Below the pieces are notes generated by a model that ran no database searches, was not told the origin of the DNA, and saw only the letters and a program-made list of their open reading frames with translations. A stretch of 64,000 bases of DNA from the NCBI GenBank assembly GCA_963740255.1, contig CAVUDO010000002.1, positions 1,488,001 to 1,552,000 on the forward strand. The letters are read 5' to 3'. The position numbers were made by a program, and so were the translations under genes. Of this stretch, positions 8,571 to 16,523 are shown piece by piece. Origin of the DNA: CAVUDO01 sp963740255 (GTDB lineage Bacteria > Actinomycetota > Actinomycetes > Mycobacteriales > Cryptosporangiaceae). The stretch's first letter is position 1, and each line of letters starts with the position of its first letter.

Positions 8571-9236
8571 GTGGCGGACATGAGACGGTCAGGACCCGAA
8601 CCAGCACCGGGTGTACCGGAGGTCAGGTTCGCTCCGGGGATGGCCGATGAGTTGCTTGCGGAGGTGGCGCCGCTGCTGGCCGAGGAAGGCATCGACCTTG
8701 CCGGCGGCCACGTACCCGACCTGGAATCGTTGCAGGCGGCGATGAATCGAGCGATCGAGCGGCGCAACATGATCCGCTTCACCCCGATCGGACAGGACCG
8801 CGAGCATGCGGTCGTGCTGCTGCGCCTGGCCGTCGAGGCGATCACCCAGGCCGACACCCGGCTGGCCGCTGTGATCTTGGACGGCGCGGAGCCCGAATCC
8901 CCCGACGGTTCGGTGGCGACGGTGGCCGCCTGTATCGGTGTGGCGCTTGGGCTGCTCGACAACTGGCTTCCTGGCCGCGAAGCACAGACACCGGTCGGCC
9001 TGGGCGACCAGGCGCGGCTTCCGGCCGGGCACTGGCTCGGGGAGCGTGCAGCCACCGACATCCTCGTGCTGGCGCGAAAGGGGCGCGCGTTCGGCGCGCT
9101 GGACACCCTGATTGCCAGACAGGGAGGGCGCCACGTCCTCTACGGTTCGGCGCTGGCCGTGGCCGCCGCGGTGCGGTGCTGGTCTCAGATCACCGGAACG
9201 ACGGTCACCGAACTGACCCGCACCCATATCCGCTAA
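8571..9236 (+). CDS. Hypothetical protein, cytoplasmic
   Basis: A protein of about 221 residues with no signal peptide or membrane helix. It is mostly helical: an acidic head (MADELLAEVAPLLAEEG), a conserved-looking core (LQAAMNRAIERRNMIRFTP, then VVLLRLAVEAI), a long Ala-rich helix (VATVAACIGVALGLLDNWL) and a Lys/Arg-poor tail ending TELTRTHIR. GTG 8571 or ATG 8580 are the likely starts; neither has a strong ribosome site. It stands alone, 255 nt before a secreted peptidase. I do not recognise the family. Confidence 0.6.
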   Translation: MADMRRSGPEPAPGVPEVRFAPGMADELLAEVAPLLAEEGIDLAGGHVPDLESLQAAMNRAIERRNMIRFTPIGQDREHAVVLLRLAVEAITQADTRLAAVILDGAEPESPDGSVATVAACIGVALGLLDNWLPGREAQTPVGLGDQARLPAGHWLGERAATDILVLARKGRAFGALDTLIARQGGRHVLYGSALAVAAAVRCWSQITGTTVTELTRTHIR

Positions 9237-9491
9237 GCACCGGGGCTGGTGGTCGGGGCGAGCCAGGGAGGAACTGGGTTGCACCCAGCGGTCGCTTCGC
9301 CCGCCTCGACCTGGCACGGGCCCTCCCACCGGCCGGCCTGGGGGTCGGTTTTGATCCTTGGTAGCTATTTGACCGATCAATTCCTGCCGACTTATGCGTT
9401 TTCCTTGTCCTGCGGCAGGGGCAGGCAACAGGATCGGGGACTGCGGGCGGCACCGACCGTGCCGCCGCGATTGCTGACCGAAGGGAAACCC

Positions 9492-11069
9492 ATGCTCCAG
9501 TTACCTGGATCCCGACGCCGCATCGTGGCGTTGGGTGTCTTGACAGCGGCGGTGGTGATGGGGGCCGGGGTGCCCGCTCAGGCCGCTCCCGTTGACGCCG
9601 CCGCGCAGGCGAAGGCGGCCGGTTCGACGAAGCTGGCCCGCAAGCTGGTCAAGGAGGTCGACGTCCGTGCCGTGAACCGGCACCTGGTCGCGTTCCAGCG
9701 CATCGCCGACACCAACGGCGGGATCCGTGCGGCGAGCACGCCCGGGCACGACAAGTCCGCCACCTACGTCTACGACAAGATGAAGGCGGCTGGCTACGAC
9801 GTGAGCTACCAGGAGTTCACGTTCATCTTCGAGCAGACCCTGGCCGAGAAGGCCAGCGAGATCAGTCCCACGCCCCGCACGCTGGCCCCGATCGTGATGA
9901 CGTACTCACCGAACACCCCGGTGGGCGGGATCACCGCGCCGCTCGGGGTGGTGCCGGTCGACGCGACGCCAGGCTGTGAGGCCAGCGACTTCACCGGCGG
10001 CACCTACACCGGCACGATCGCGCTGATCAAGCGCGGCGGCTGCACCTTCGCGATCAAGCAGGCGAATGCCGCTGCCGCAGGTGCGATCGGCGCGCTGATC
10101 TTCAACAACGCCGTCGACCCGAACGAGGCGCTCAACGGCACGCTCGGCGACCCCGCGGCCGGCGTGGTGCCCACCGGCGGTCTCACCCGCGGCGAGGGCG
10201 AGACCCTGACCGCGGACGCGGCCGGCGGCACGGTGACCGTCAACCTCGAACTGCGCACGCTGCAGGAAGAGCGGACCACCCGCAACGTCATCGCCGAGAC
10301 CAAGGGCGGCAAGGCCGACAACGTGGTGATGATCGGTGCCCACCTCGACAGCGTCACCGAGGGCCCGGGCATCCAGGACAACGGCACCGGCAGCGCCGGT
10401 CAGCTCGAGGTCGCGCTGCAGCTGGCCAAGCACAAGGTGAAGAACAAGGTCCGCTTCGCGTGGTGGTCGGCCGAGGAGTTCGGCCTGCTCGGCTCGGAGC
10501 ACTACGTCGCGCAGCTCTCGTTCGAGCAGCAGCTCGACATCGCGCTTTACCTCAACTTCGACATGATCGGCTCGCCGAACTTCGCCAGGTTCATCTACGA
10601 CGGTGACGACAGCGACGCGGTGGGAGCTGGTCCGGGTCCGTTCGGTTCGGCGCAGATCGAGAAGGTCTTCGAGGGCTTCTACGACGGCCGTGGCCTCACC
10701 CACGAGGGCACCGACTTCAGCGGCCGGTCGGACTACGGACCGTTCATCGCCGTCGGCATCCCCTCCGGTGGGCTGTTCACCGGAGCCGAAGGGGTCAAGA
10801 CCCCGGAGCAGGCGACGAAGTTCGGCGGTGACGCGGGCGTGGCCTTCGACAAGTGCTACCACCAGGCATGCGACACCCTCGGCAACGTCAACCGCACGGT
10901 GCTCGACCAGAACGCCGACGCGGTCGCATGGGCAGTCGGTCTCTTCGCTCTGGACACCTCCGCCGTCAACGGAAACGCCCAGGCGAGGAAACTCCGCGCC
11001 GCGGCAGCGAAACGCGCCGCCACGGCACGCGGTGCCAAGCACGTCCACAACAACGTGGTCGCGGCCTGA
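9492..11069 (+). CDS. Secreted M28-family aminopeptidase with PA domain
   Basis: Zinc aminopeptidase of the Streptomyces griseus aminopeptidase type, exported by a Sec signal peptide (basic RRR, hydrophobic core, cut near AQA-AP at ~32). Residues ~130-260 form a protease-associated (PA) domain inserted before the catalytic part (GTIALIKRGGCTF). The two-zinc site is visible in order: His/Asp in GAHLDS, Asp in IQDNGTG, catalytic Glu pair in WSAEEFG, Asp in NFDMIG and His in CYHQACD. ATG 9492 follows GAAGGGAAA. The 525-residue length fits the family. The upstream gap holds an inverted repeat TTGATC-N18-GATCAA (9351-9380) that could be an operator. It probably feeds on extracellular peptides. Confidence 0.92.
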   Translation: MLQLPGSRRRIVALGVLTAAVVMGAGVPAQAAPVDAAAQAKAAGSTKLARKLVKEVDVRAVNRHLVAFQRIADTNGGIRAASTPGHDKSATYVYDKMKAAGYDVSYQEFTFIFEQTLAEKASEISPTPRTLAPIVMTYSPNTPVGGITAPLGVVPVDATPGCEASDFTGGTYTGTIALIKRGGCTFAIKQANAAAAGAIGALIFNNAVDPNEALNGTLGDPAAGVVPTGGLTRGEGETLTADAAGGTVTVNLELRTLQEERTTRNVIAETKGGKADNVVMIGAHLDSVTEGPGIQDNGTGSAGQLEVALQLAKHKVKNKVRFAWWSAEEFGLLGSEHYVAQLSFEQQLDIALYLNFDMIGSPNFARFIYDGDDSDAVGAGPGPFGSAQIEKVFEGFYDGRGLTHEGTDFSGRSDYGPFIAVGIPSGGLFTGAEGVKTPEQATKFGGDAGVAFDKCYHQACDTLGNVNRTVLDQNADAVAWAVGLFALDTSAVNGNAQARKLRAAAAKRAATARGAKHVHNNVVAA

Positions 11070-11142
11070 CCGCGGGCACCTCCCGGAGTAACAGCGGCCT
11101 GGTGTCGGTGCGCGTGTGCGCGCCGGCACCGGGCCGCCGCCG

Positions 11143-11796
11143 TCACTGCGCGGCGGACGTCTCGGCGACCGGTGCGCATCCGCATGCGTCCCCGCGCCAG
11201 GCCTGGATTCCTTCGCGAACGGCGATGCCGGCCACCACCAGTGCGGCGACCGGGTCGGCCCAGCCCCAGCCGAGGGCGGCGTTGAGGACCAGCCCGAGCA
11301 GCACGATCGCGGAGAGGTAGGTGCACAGCAGCGTCTGGTTGGAGTCCGCGACCACCGTCGCCGAGCCCAGGCCGCGGCCCACCCGTCGTTTGGCGTATGT
11401 CAACAGCGGCATCACGACCAGGCTCACCGCCGTCAAGGCGATGCCCACCATGCTGGGCGCGGGTTCGTCGCCGCCGAGGAGGTCGCGGGCGGCGGTCGCG
11501 CCGACGTAGGCGGCCAGGCCGAAGAAGGACACCGCAATCAGCCGCAACGCCCGTCGCTCGATCCGCTCGGGGTGTGGCCGGGAGAACTGCCAGGCGATGA
11601 CAAGAGCCGACGCGACTTCGACGGCCGAGTCCAGTCCGAAGGACACCAACGCCACCGACCCGGCGACCGCCCCCGCGCCGATCGCGACGACACCTTCGGT
11701 GGTGTTGTAGACGATGGTGACCCACGCCAGTCGACGTGCCCACCGGTTCAACCGTGCCCGCCGGTCCAACACCGGCTCGGTCGCCTTCCTCGTCAT
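11143..11796 (-). CDS. Cation-efflux (CDF-like) membrane protein paired with a metal sensor
   Basis: A 217-residue protein with about six membrane helices, in the cation diffusion facilitator superfamily. Candidate metal-site residues are in helix 2 (SFGLDSAVEV) and a later helix (VVADSNQTLL, then WGWADP). The canonical HxxxD pairs of zinc CDFs are not obvious, so the ion may differ. The C-terminus has a Cys pair (GDACGCAP), attractive for soft metals. ATG 11796 overlaps the stop of the CmtR-type regulator (ATGA), so the two are one operon. With a CmtR-like sensor upstream, cadmium or lead efflux is the natural inference. Confidence 0.82.
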   Translation of the reverse strand: MTRKATEPVLDRRARLNRWARRLAWVTIVYNTTEGVVAIGAGAVAGSVALVSFGLDSAVEVASALVIAWQFSRPHPERIERRALRLIAVSFFGLAAYVGATAARDLLGGDEPAPSMVGIALTAVSLVVMPLLTYAKRRVGRGLGSATVVADSNQTLLCTYLSAIVLLGLVLNAALGWGWADPVAALVVAGIAVREGIQAWRGDACGCAPVAETSAAQ

Positions 11797-12143
11797 GGCC
11801 GCGCCACGGAAGGCCGCGCCGCCGCCATCTCGTCCACGCAATCCGGACCGGGGCTCACTGCCAGCACCAACCCGACCAGGTCGGTGAGCGCGTGCGCGAG
11901 CCGCGGGTCGGCCAGCTCGTAGCGGGTCCGGCGGCCCTCATAGACCGCCACGACCAGGCCGCAGCCGCGCAGGCACGACAGGTGATTGGACACGTTCGAC
12001 CGCGACAGGCCCAACCGCGTCGCCAGCTCACCGGGATACCCCGCGCCATCGAGCAACACCAACAGGATCCGCCGCCGGTTCTCATCCGCCAACGCCCGCC
12101 CGACCCGGGCCAACGCCTCCTCGCCCAACGCACTAGTCAGCAT
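11793..12143 (-). CDS. cmtR: ArsR-family cadmium/lead sensor, CmtR type
   Basis: A 116-residue winged-helix repressor. The recognition helix region LGLSRSNVSNHLSCLRGCGL is nearly that of Mycobacterium tuberculosis CmtR. The three metal ligands fall at the same numbers: Cys57 and Cys61 in helix alpha-R (SCLRGC) and Cys102 in the tail (GPDCVDEM). In the known protein Cd(II) or Pb(II) bound by these cysteines releases operator DNA. It is the first gene of a two-gene operon with a CDF-like exporter; in M. tuberculosis the partner is instead a P-type ATPase. It is transcribed from the AT-richer gap just upstream and probably represses itself. Confidence 0.93.
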   Translation of the reverse strand: MLTSALGEEALARVGRALADENRRRILLVLLDGAGYPGELATRLGLSRSNVSNHLSCLRGCGLVVAVYEGRRTRYELADPRLAHALTDLVGLVLAVSPGPDCVDEMAAARPSVARP

Positions 12144-12145
12144 AG

Positions 12146-12174
12146 ACTGAACAATACAGCGAGTACGAATCAGT
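12146..12174. promoter_or_regulatory. Candidate CmtR operator/promoter
   Basis: The 30 bases before cmtR are unusually AT-rich and carry an inverted repeat ACTGA-N19-TCAGT starting 2 bases upstream of its ATG. The position suits autorepression. Binding by CmtR is inferred. Confidence 0.4.
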
Positions 12175-12476
12175 CGAGGCGCCAGCGAAGACGGTTCGCG
12201 GTGGCGTGCCGGACGGCAGCGCGATGGGTGAAGCGGCGGCCGGTGCCTGCGTTGCTCGCCGGCCTCTACCGTGCGTTCCGGGTCGCCGACGCCGTTCTTC
12301 TGGCGCTCGGAGGCGGGGCAGATCCGGGCAACAGGCGGGTCTGGCCTGGTGGGGGCGGGATAGGTTGCTCCGGTGATCGGCACGCGTGGGGCCCACGACA
12401 CCGGATCCAGGTGCACCCTGGCCGGACCCGGACGTGCCGCACGGCCCGGACAGACCCGAACCAGCGGTCGGCCGAG
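12175..12476. other. Intergenic stretch without a supported gene
   Basis: About 300 bases between cmtR and the kinase-like gene. Open frames here are Arg/Pro-rich shadows without ribosome sites. It should hold the promoter of the downstream gene, but I cannot place it. Confidence 0.4.
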
Positions 12477-13079
12477 ATGACCACCGGCGTCATCCTCTAC
12501 GGACCGCCCGGTGCGGGGATGAACACCGTCACCGCCGCGCTGTGCATGCAGGGCACGCAGTACGCCCACTTCCGGCGCCTCAAGGTCACGATCCACCCCG
12601 AAGCGGAGTACCGGTGCACCACCGTCGGCCGTCTCAACGCGCTCGAAGGCGCGGGACTGCTGCTCTACCGCACTTCCCGGCACGGGGCGGAGTACGCCAT
12701 CGACTCGCCGGAGCTGACCGCGCTGTGCTCGTCGGGACGCATCCCGGTGGTCCGTGTCGGGCAGGTCGCCGGGCTGTTCGCACTCGATGCCTACCCGTTG
12801 CACTGGGTGCGCGTCCTGCTGTGGTGCCCCCGGGAGATCATCGCTGCCCGGTTCCTCCGGCAAGGCGACAGCGACGTCCCCGGCCGGCTGGAGGCATGGG
12901 CCCAGACCCGTGAGGATCTCGTGCGGAGCCCGGCAGCCATCTGGACGCTCGCTCTCGGGACCGACCACACCAGCCCGAGCCAGGCAGCGGCGCGGATCCA
13001 TGCCGCCGTGGAGGCGCACAGTCAACCCACCGTGGCCACCGGGGAGGCCCTGTCCTCCCTCGGCGTGCTTCCCCGGTAG
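12477..13079 (+). CDS. Guanylate-kinase-like P-loop protein with altered Walker A
   Basis: A 200-residue protein with a nucleoside-kinase layout. The P-loop is ILYGPPGAGMNTVTAAL, where the expected Lys of GxxGxGK[ST] is Met. An RTSRHGAEYAID segment resembles the GMP-binding loop of guanylate kinase (H-G-x-x-Y). The region LLWCPREIIAARFLRQGDSD, followed by RLEAWAQTREDL, resembles its lid and C-terminal helices. Loss of the P-loop Lys argues against normal ATP hydrolysis, so it may bind nucleotide without catalysis or use another Lys. It is monocistronic, and ATG 12477 has only a weak ribosome site. The true gmk of the organism should be elsewhere. Confidence 0.6.
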   Translation: MTTGVILYGPPGAGMNTVTAALCMQGTQYAHFRRLKVTIHPEAEYRCTTVGRLNALEGAGLLLYRTSRHGAEYAIDSPELTALCSSGRIPVVRVGQVAGLFALDAYPLHWVRVLLWCPREIIAARFLRQGDSDVPGRLEAWAQTREDLVRSPAAIWTLALGTDHTSPSQAAARIHAAVEAHSQPTVATGEALSSLGVLPR

Positions 13080-13125
13080 GTCTCACGGCGCCACCGTGGG
13101 GCGCACCTGCGGAGCGTTCGCGGCG

Positions 13126-13503
13126 CTACTCCCGGAAGCCTCGGAGGAAGCGGCGGAAGACACCGCCTTCGCGGGGGAGGCCGGGCGCCTGCGGCGGCGC
13201 GCTGCGGCGTCGCCGCGCGATCGGCTGGTCGTAGTCCGTCCGCTCGATCGCGTCGACGACCTCGCGCTCGGTGAAGTCCTCGGACCCCGGGATCACCGGC
13301 ACGAAGCCGACCAGCATGCCGTCGCCCATCACCTGGGCCTCGAGACCGGCGGTGCCGTCGGTGTCCCAGACCGCCTCGCGCCTGTCCGGCAGCACGACCC
13401 GTACCCCGAACTGTGAGACACCCACCCGCGGCAGCGCCAGGTGGGCCGGCACGCCCCGTTCGCGCAGCGCGTCGACCACCCGTTGTGCCCGCTTCTCGTC
13501 CAT
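13126..13503 (-). CDS. Small hypothetical protein
   Basis: About 125 residues. An N-terminal helix (MDEKRAQRVVDALRERG) leads into a beta-rich middle (SQFGVRVVLPDRREAVWDTD) and ends in a basic, Phe-rich tail (FRRFLRGFRE). ATG 13503 or TTG 13512 could start it. It converges with the kinase-like gene, ending 46 nt from it. The composition is that of a real protein, but no family is recognised. Confidence 0.55.
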   Translation of the reverse strand: MDEKRAQRVVDALRERGVPAHLALPRVGVSQFGVRVVLPDRREAVWDTDGTAGLEAQVMGDGMLVGFVPVIPGSEDFTEREVVDAIERTDYDQPIARRRRSAPPQAPGLPREGGVFRRFLRGFRE

Positions 13504-13746
13504 ATTGCTCAACGTTAGCGTCGGGATCCGGCGGTGGCGCGCTCCGGACGAGCCCGGGAGCCGTGCGGCCGGCAGTGTGTGGGCGTCCGGGCGCGTTCAG
13601 GCCCGAGGACGTTCGGGGCGGGTTGTGCGGGGGTTCGTACGCTGTGGCCGGCGGCCCGCCGCGCCGGTGTCGGTGCGGACGGGCGACGCGCTGCGCACTT
13701 GCTGTCGGCCCTTCGGCCCGCGCAGCACCCTGACAGGAGGAACGCG

Positions 13747-14478
13747 ATGACAGGCGGCCTGGATCACGAGGACTACCGCGACGCATTCGCCCCGGAGGTG
13801 TCCCCGGCCCGGCGTCGGCACCTGGCGGCGGCGGACGCCGACACGACGCACCTGTACTCCGCCGTGCTCGGTGGCCTGCTCGCACTTCTGTTCGGAGTAG
13901 CCGGCGTGGTGGTGCTGGTCGCCGGTGTGCTGCCACCGCACGCGTCCGCGGCGTTCCGCCTGGTGGCGGGCGGAGGCTGCCTGGCGGTCGCTCTCCTGGC
14001 CGCGGTGTCGGCGATCCGGTCGGCCGTGGCGGAGTGGCACCTCCGTGCTGCCGACCACAATGGACAGTACCTCTCCGGGTACGCCCTGACCGAGCACGCC
14101 CGGCAGGACGCGGAGGTGGGTGACCTGCTCCGACGGACCCAGGGGGCGGCCGCGCGGATCCGTGCCGGCGAGATGTTCGCCGACGGCACGCTGGCCGGGG
14201 CAGTCGACCGCGCGGCACTGGACCGTGCCGAGTGGACTCTGGTGTCGTCGACGTACCACAACGGAGCCCGCCGGGACCTGGCTCGTCAGGTCGCCCAGCT
14301 CGAGGAGCTGGCCGACACCGCCGGGCGCATCGAGGCCGCGGTGGCCGAGGCGACGCGCGATCCGAATCCGCCCTCCGGGTCGGTCGGGATCGACGCCCTT
14401 GCCGACGCGCTGGACCGGGCCAACGCGCGGGCCGCAGCCCTTGAGAGCCTGGTCAGCCCCCCTCGCAAAGCTCTGTGA
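13747..14478 (+). CDS. Membrane protein with two helices and long cytoplasmic tail
   Basis: A 243-residue protein with a strong AGGAGG ribosome site 6 nt before ATG 13747. Two membrane helices lie at ~38-60 (VLGGLLALLFGVAGVVVLVA) and ~68-90. A helical, Ala/Glu/Arg-rich tail of ~140 residues follows (LARQVAQLEELADTAGRIEAA), likely coiled coil. No enzymatic motif is visible. The next gene is also a membrane protein 183 nt downstream on the same strand, but a separate transcript is possible. Confidence 0.7.
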   Translation: MTGGLDHEDYRDAFAPEVSPARRRHLAAADADTTHLYSAVLGGLLALLFGVAGVVVLVAGVLPPHASAAFRLVAGGGCLAVALLAAVSAIRSAVAEWHLRAADHNGQYLSGYALTEHARQDAEVGDLLRRTQGAAARIRAGEMFADGTLAGAVDRAALDRAEWTLVSSTYHNGARRDLARQVAQLEELADTAGRIEAAVAEATRDPNPPSGSVGIDALADALDRANARAAALESLVSPPRKAL

Positions 14479-14661
14479 GGCTTCCCGGGCACCCGTGACC
14501 TTCCCGTCTCCCACACGCCGCCGAACCGTTATTCGGACGCATCGCCACTGGAGTTCTCTGTCTCACGACCTCGATGGAACTGCCCACTTGTACCTGGGTC
14601 CTACAGTGCCTCTCACAGAAGTGTCAGGGTTCAGGGCCAACATTCCAGGGAGTTGAGACTG

Positions 14662-15600
14662 ATGGCGGAGACTCACGGACTTCTCGTTATCGAACGGATA
14701 CTGCGCGACCGCGACGGCGTCTGGCGACAGATCGCCGAGGACCGGGGCCTGAACGCGTTGTCGGGCCAGATGCTCGCCAGCTCCGCGGTCGCGCTCGCGA
14801 TCTTCGGCGCGGTGCTCGGCGCTTCCAGCGGTTGGCTGCAGGCGATCTCCTCCGCGGTGAAGCTGCCGCTGCTGTTCCTCATCACGCTGGCGATCTGCCT
14901 ACCGACCCTCTACCTGTTCAACCTTGTGTTCGGCGCCCGACTGTCGGTGCGTCAGGCCCTCGCACTGGTCTCGGTGTCGATCACAGTGATCGCCATGCTG
15001 TCGGTCGCGTTCGCGCCGATCACGCTCTTCTTCCTGGTCACCGCGCCCCAGTACAGCTTCTTCAAGCTGCTCAACGTCGCGATCCTGACCCTCACCGGGA
15101 TCGTCGGACTGCGCTTCCTGGTGAGCGGGATGCGGACGCTGAACGTGCTCACCGAGCAGCAGGCGGCTGCGGCGGCCGCCGCACGGCGGGCCGAGCCGGC
15201 GCCCGCCGGCGCCGGCTCCGACGCCAAGGTCGAACCGAACAAGGAACTGGTCACGGTCGGCGCGACCCAGGCCCCCACGACCGCGGCCACCACGCAGGCC
15301 GTGCCCAACGGCCAGCCCGCCCAGGTCCCGGCGATGGCGGCACCGGCCACCTGGCCCGGTCAACAGCAGGGCTTCCGGCCGCCGCCCCCGGCCCAGCGGC
15401 CGCCGGCGGCCGCGCCGGCCCGGTCCGGGAACATGGGCCTGCTCTACATGTGGGTCGTCGTGTTCGGCTTCGTCGGCACCCAGCTGGCCTGGACGCTGCG
15501 CCCGTTCGTGGGCAGCCCCGGCGAGCCGTTCCAGGTGTTCCGGACGATCGAGGGCAACTTCTACGTCGACATCGTCCGCACGCTCGCCCTGCTGTTCTGA
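14662..15600 (+). CDS. Multi-helix membrane protein with Pro/Ala-rich loop
   Basis: A 312-residue protein. A soluble head (LLVIERILRDRDGVWRQIAE) precedes four to five membrane helices (residues ~40-160). A disordered Ala/Pro/Gln loop spans ~165-255, and a final helix begins at GLLYMWVVVFGFVGTQLAW. ATG 14662 is preferred to TTG 14653 because AGGGAG at 14647-14652 lies 9 nt before it. Related actinobacterial proteins are sometimes labelled actin-binding WH2-like, which reflects the low-complexity loop more than evidence. Function is unknown. Confidence 0.7.
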   Translation: MAETHGLLVIERILRDRDGVWRQIAEDRGLNALSGQMLASSAVALAIFGAVLGASSGWLQAISSAVKLPLLFLITLAICLPTLYLFNLVFGARLSVRQALALVSVSITVIAMLSVAFAPITLFFLVTAPQYSFFKLLNVAILTLTGIVGLRFLVSGMRTLNVLTEQQAAAAAAARRAEPAPAGAGSDAKVEPNKELVTVGATQAPTTAATTQAVPNGQPAQVPAMAAPATWPGQQQGFRPPPPAQRPPAAAPARSGNMGLLYMWVVVFGFVGTQLAWTLRPFVGSPGEPFQVFRTIEGNFYVDIVRTLALLF

Positions 15601-15612
15601 CCACTTACCGCG

Positions 15613-15649
15613 CCGGGAGGCCGGCCAGCTACTCCGGCCAGCCTCCCGG
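15613..15649. terminator. Hairpin between convergent genes
   Basis: A 14-bp stem with one mismatch (CCGGGAGGCCGGCC with GGCCAGCCTCCCGG) around a 9-base loop. It lies 13 bases after the stop of the membrane protein gene and 74 before the end of the opposing nuclease gene, so it can serve both strands. No U tract follows, as usual in high-GC actinobacteria. Confidence 0.7.
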
Positions 15650-15722
15650 CCCCGATCGTGGTGTCCGCACCCTGCCCGCGCAACGCGCCAGGCGGGCCGG
15701 CCGCCGTCCCCGGCGGCTCGAC

Positions 15723-16376
15723 TCAGATCGCGCGGACGTAGGTGATCGTGACGTTCGTGCAGCCGTCGGCACGGCCGTTGAGGGCGTCCTTCTCGGCCAC
15801 GTCGACGCTGAGCCCCCAGCGCAACTTCACCGCGACCCACTCCACGATGTAACGGCAGCGTTCGCGGGCAGGCATCCAGTCGTCAGGGTCCTTGTCGCCC
15901 TTGGCCTGGTTGACGTTGTCGGTCACGGCGGCCAGCGAGCGGAGGTCGCCCAGGTCGTTCGCGAACGAGCGCCGCTGGCTGGTGGTCCAGTTCCGGGCGC
16001 CCGAGTCCCACGCTTCGGCAAGCGGGACGAAGTGGTCGATGTCCAGGTCGGCGGGGTCGGTCCAGACCTCCGCATCGTAGTAGGAGAGCCAGCGCCCGCC
16101 CGAGAGCCGGCAACCGGAGCCGACCTGCGGCGTGGTGGTGGCCTCGTCGATCAGGACTTCGTACCGGGTGTTGCAGCTGTCGCCGTCGGCGTCGATCCAG
16201 TGCGGGAACTTGCTCCGGCTGTACCCGGTGCGCACCTCGGACTCGACGGGCAGGCTCGCCACGCCGTCCCGGAGTGACACCGACGCCGCCGAGGCGGGTG
16301 CGGGCAGCAGGAAGGCACCGGTTCCGGCGGCCAGCGCCGCGACCAGCAGGGTGCGTAATCCGATCGTCCGTCCCAT
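15723..16376 (-). CDS. Secreted HNH nuclease, GmrSD C-terminal (DUF1524) type
   Basis: A 217-residue protein with a Sec signal peptide (RTLLVAALAAGTGAFLLPAPASA, cut near ASA-AS). The body matches the secreted DUF1524 family of actinobacteria: WIDADGDSCNTR, then DIDHFVPLAEAWDSGA with the catalytic DH of the HNH fold, AVTDNVNQAKGDKDPDDW with the conserved Asn/Lys, and CRYIVEWVAVKLRWGL. Such proteins cut DNA outside the cell. ATG 16376 is chosen because it directly precedes the signal peptide. It is monocistronic with its own upstream AT-rich region. Confidence 0.88.
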   Translation of the reverse strand: MGRTIGLRTLLVAALAAGTGAFLLPAPASAASVSLRDGVASLPVESEVRTGYSRSKFPHWIDADGDSCNTRYEVLIDEATTTPQVGSGCRLSGGRWLSYYDAEVWTDPADLDIDHFVPLAEAWDSGARNWTTSQRRSFANDLGDLRSLAAVTDNVNQAKGDKDPDDWMPARERCRYIVEWVAVKLRWGLSVDVAEKDALNGRADGCTNVTITYVRAI

Positions 16377-16523
16377 GAGCACTCTCCGTGGTGGTAGGAA
16401 GTCCGACGAGGACAGTCTTCCAAGTCCACGCCCGCTTCGCATGGATACGGCTTATTAAAGAAGAATGAACGCTATGGGTACTTCGTCATCCTGATCGGAC
16501 ACCCCCGGTCACCGCGCACGCCC

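Noticed and set aside
8296..8607. Minus-strand frame with a protein-like stretch (GLSNPDYEARRLLDAAQ)
   Set aside because: It has no ribosome site, its first third is low-complexity antisense of the hypothetical gene at 8571, and no family is recognised. At most it is a gene remnant.
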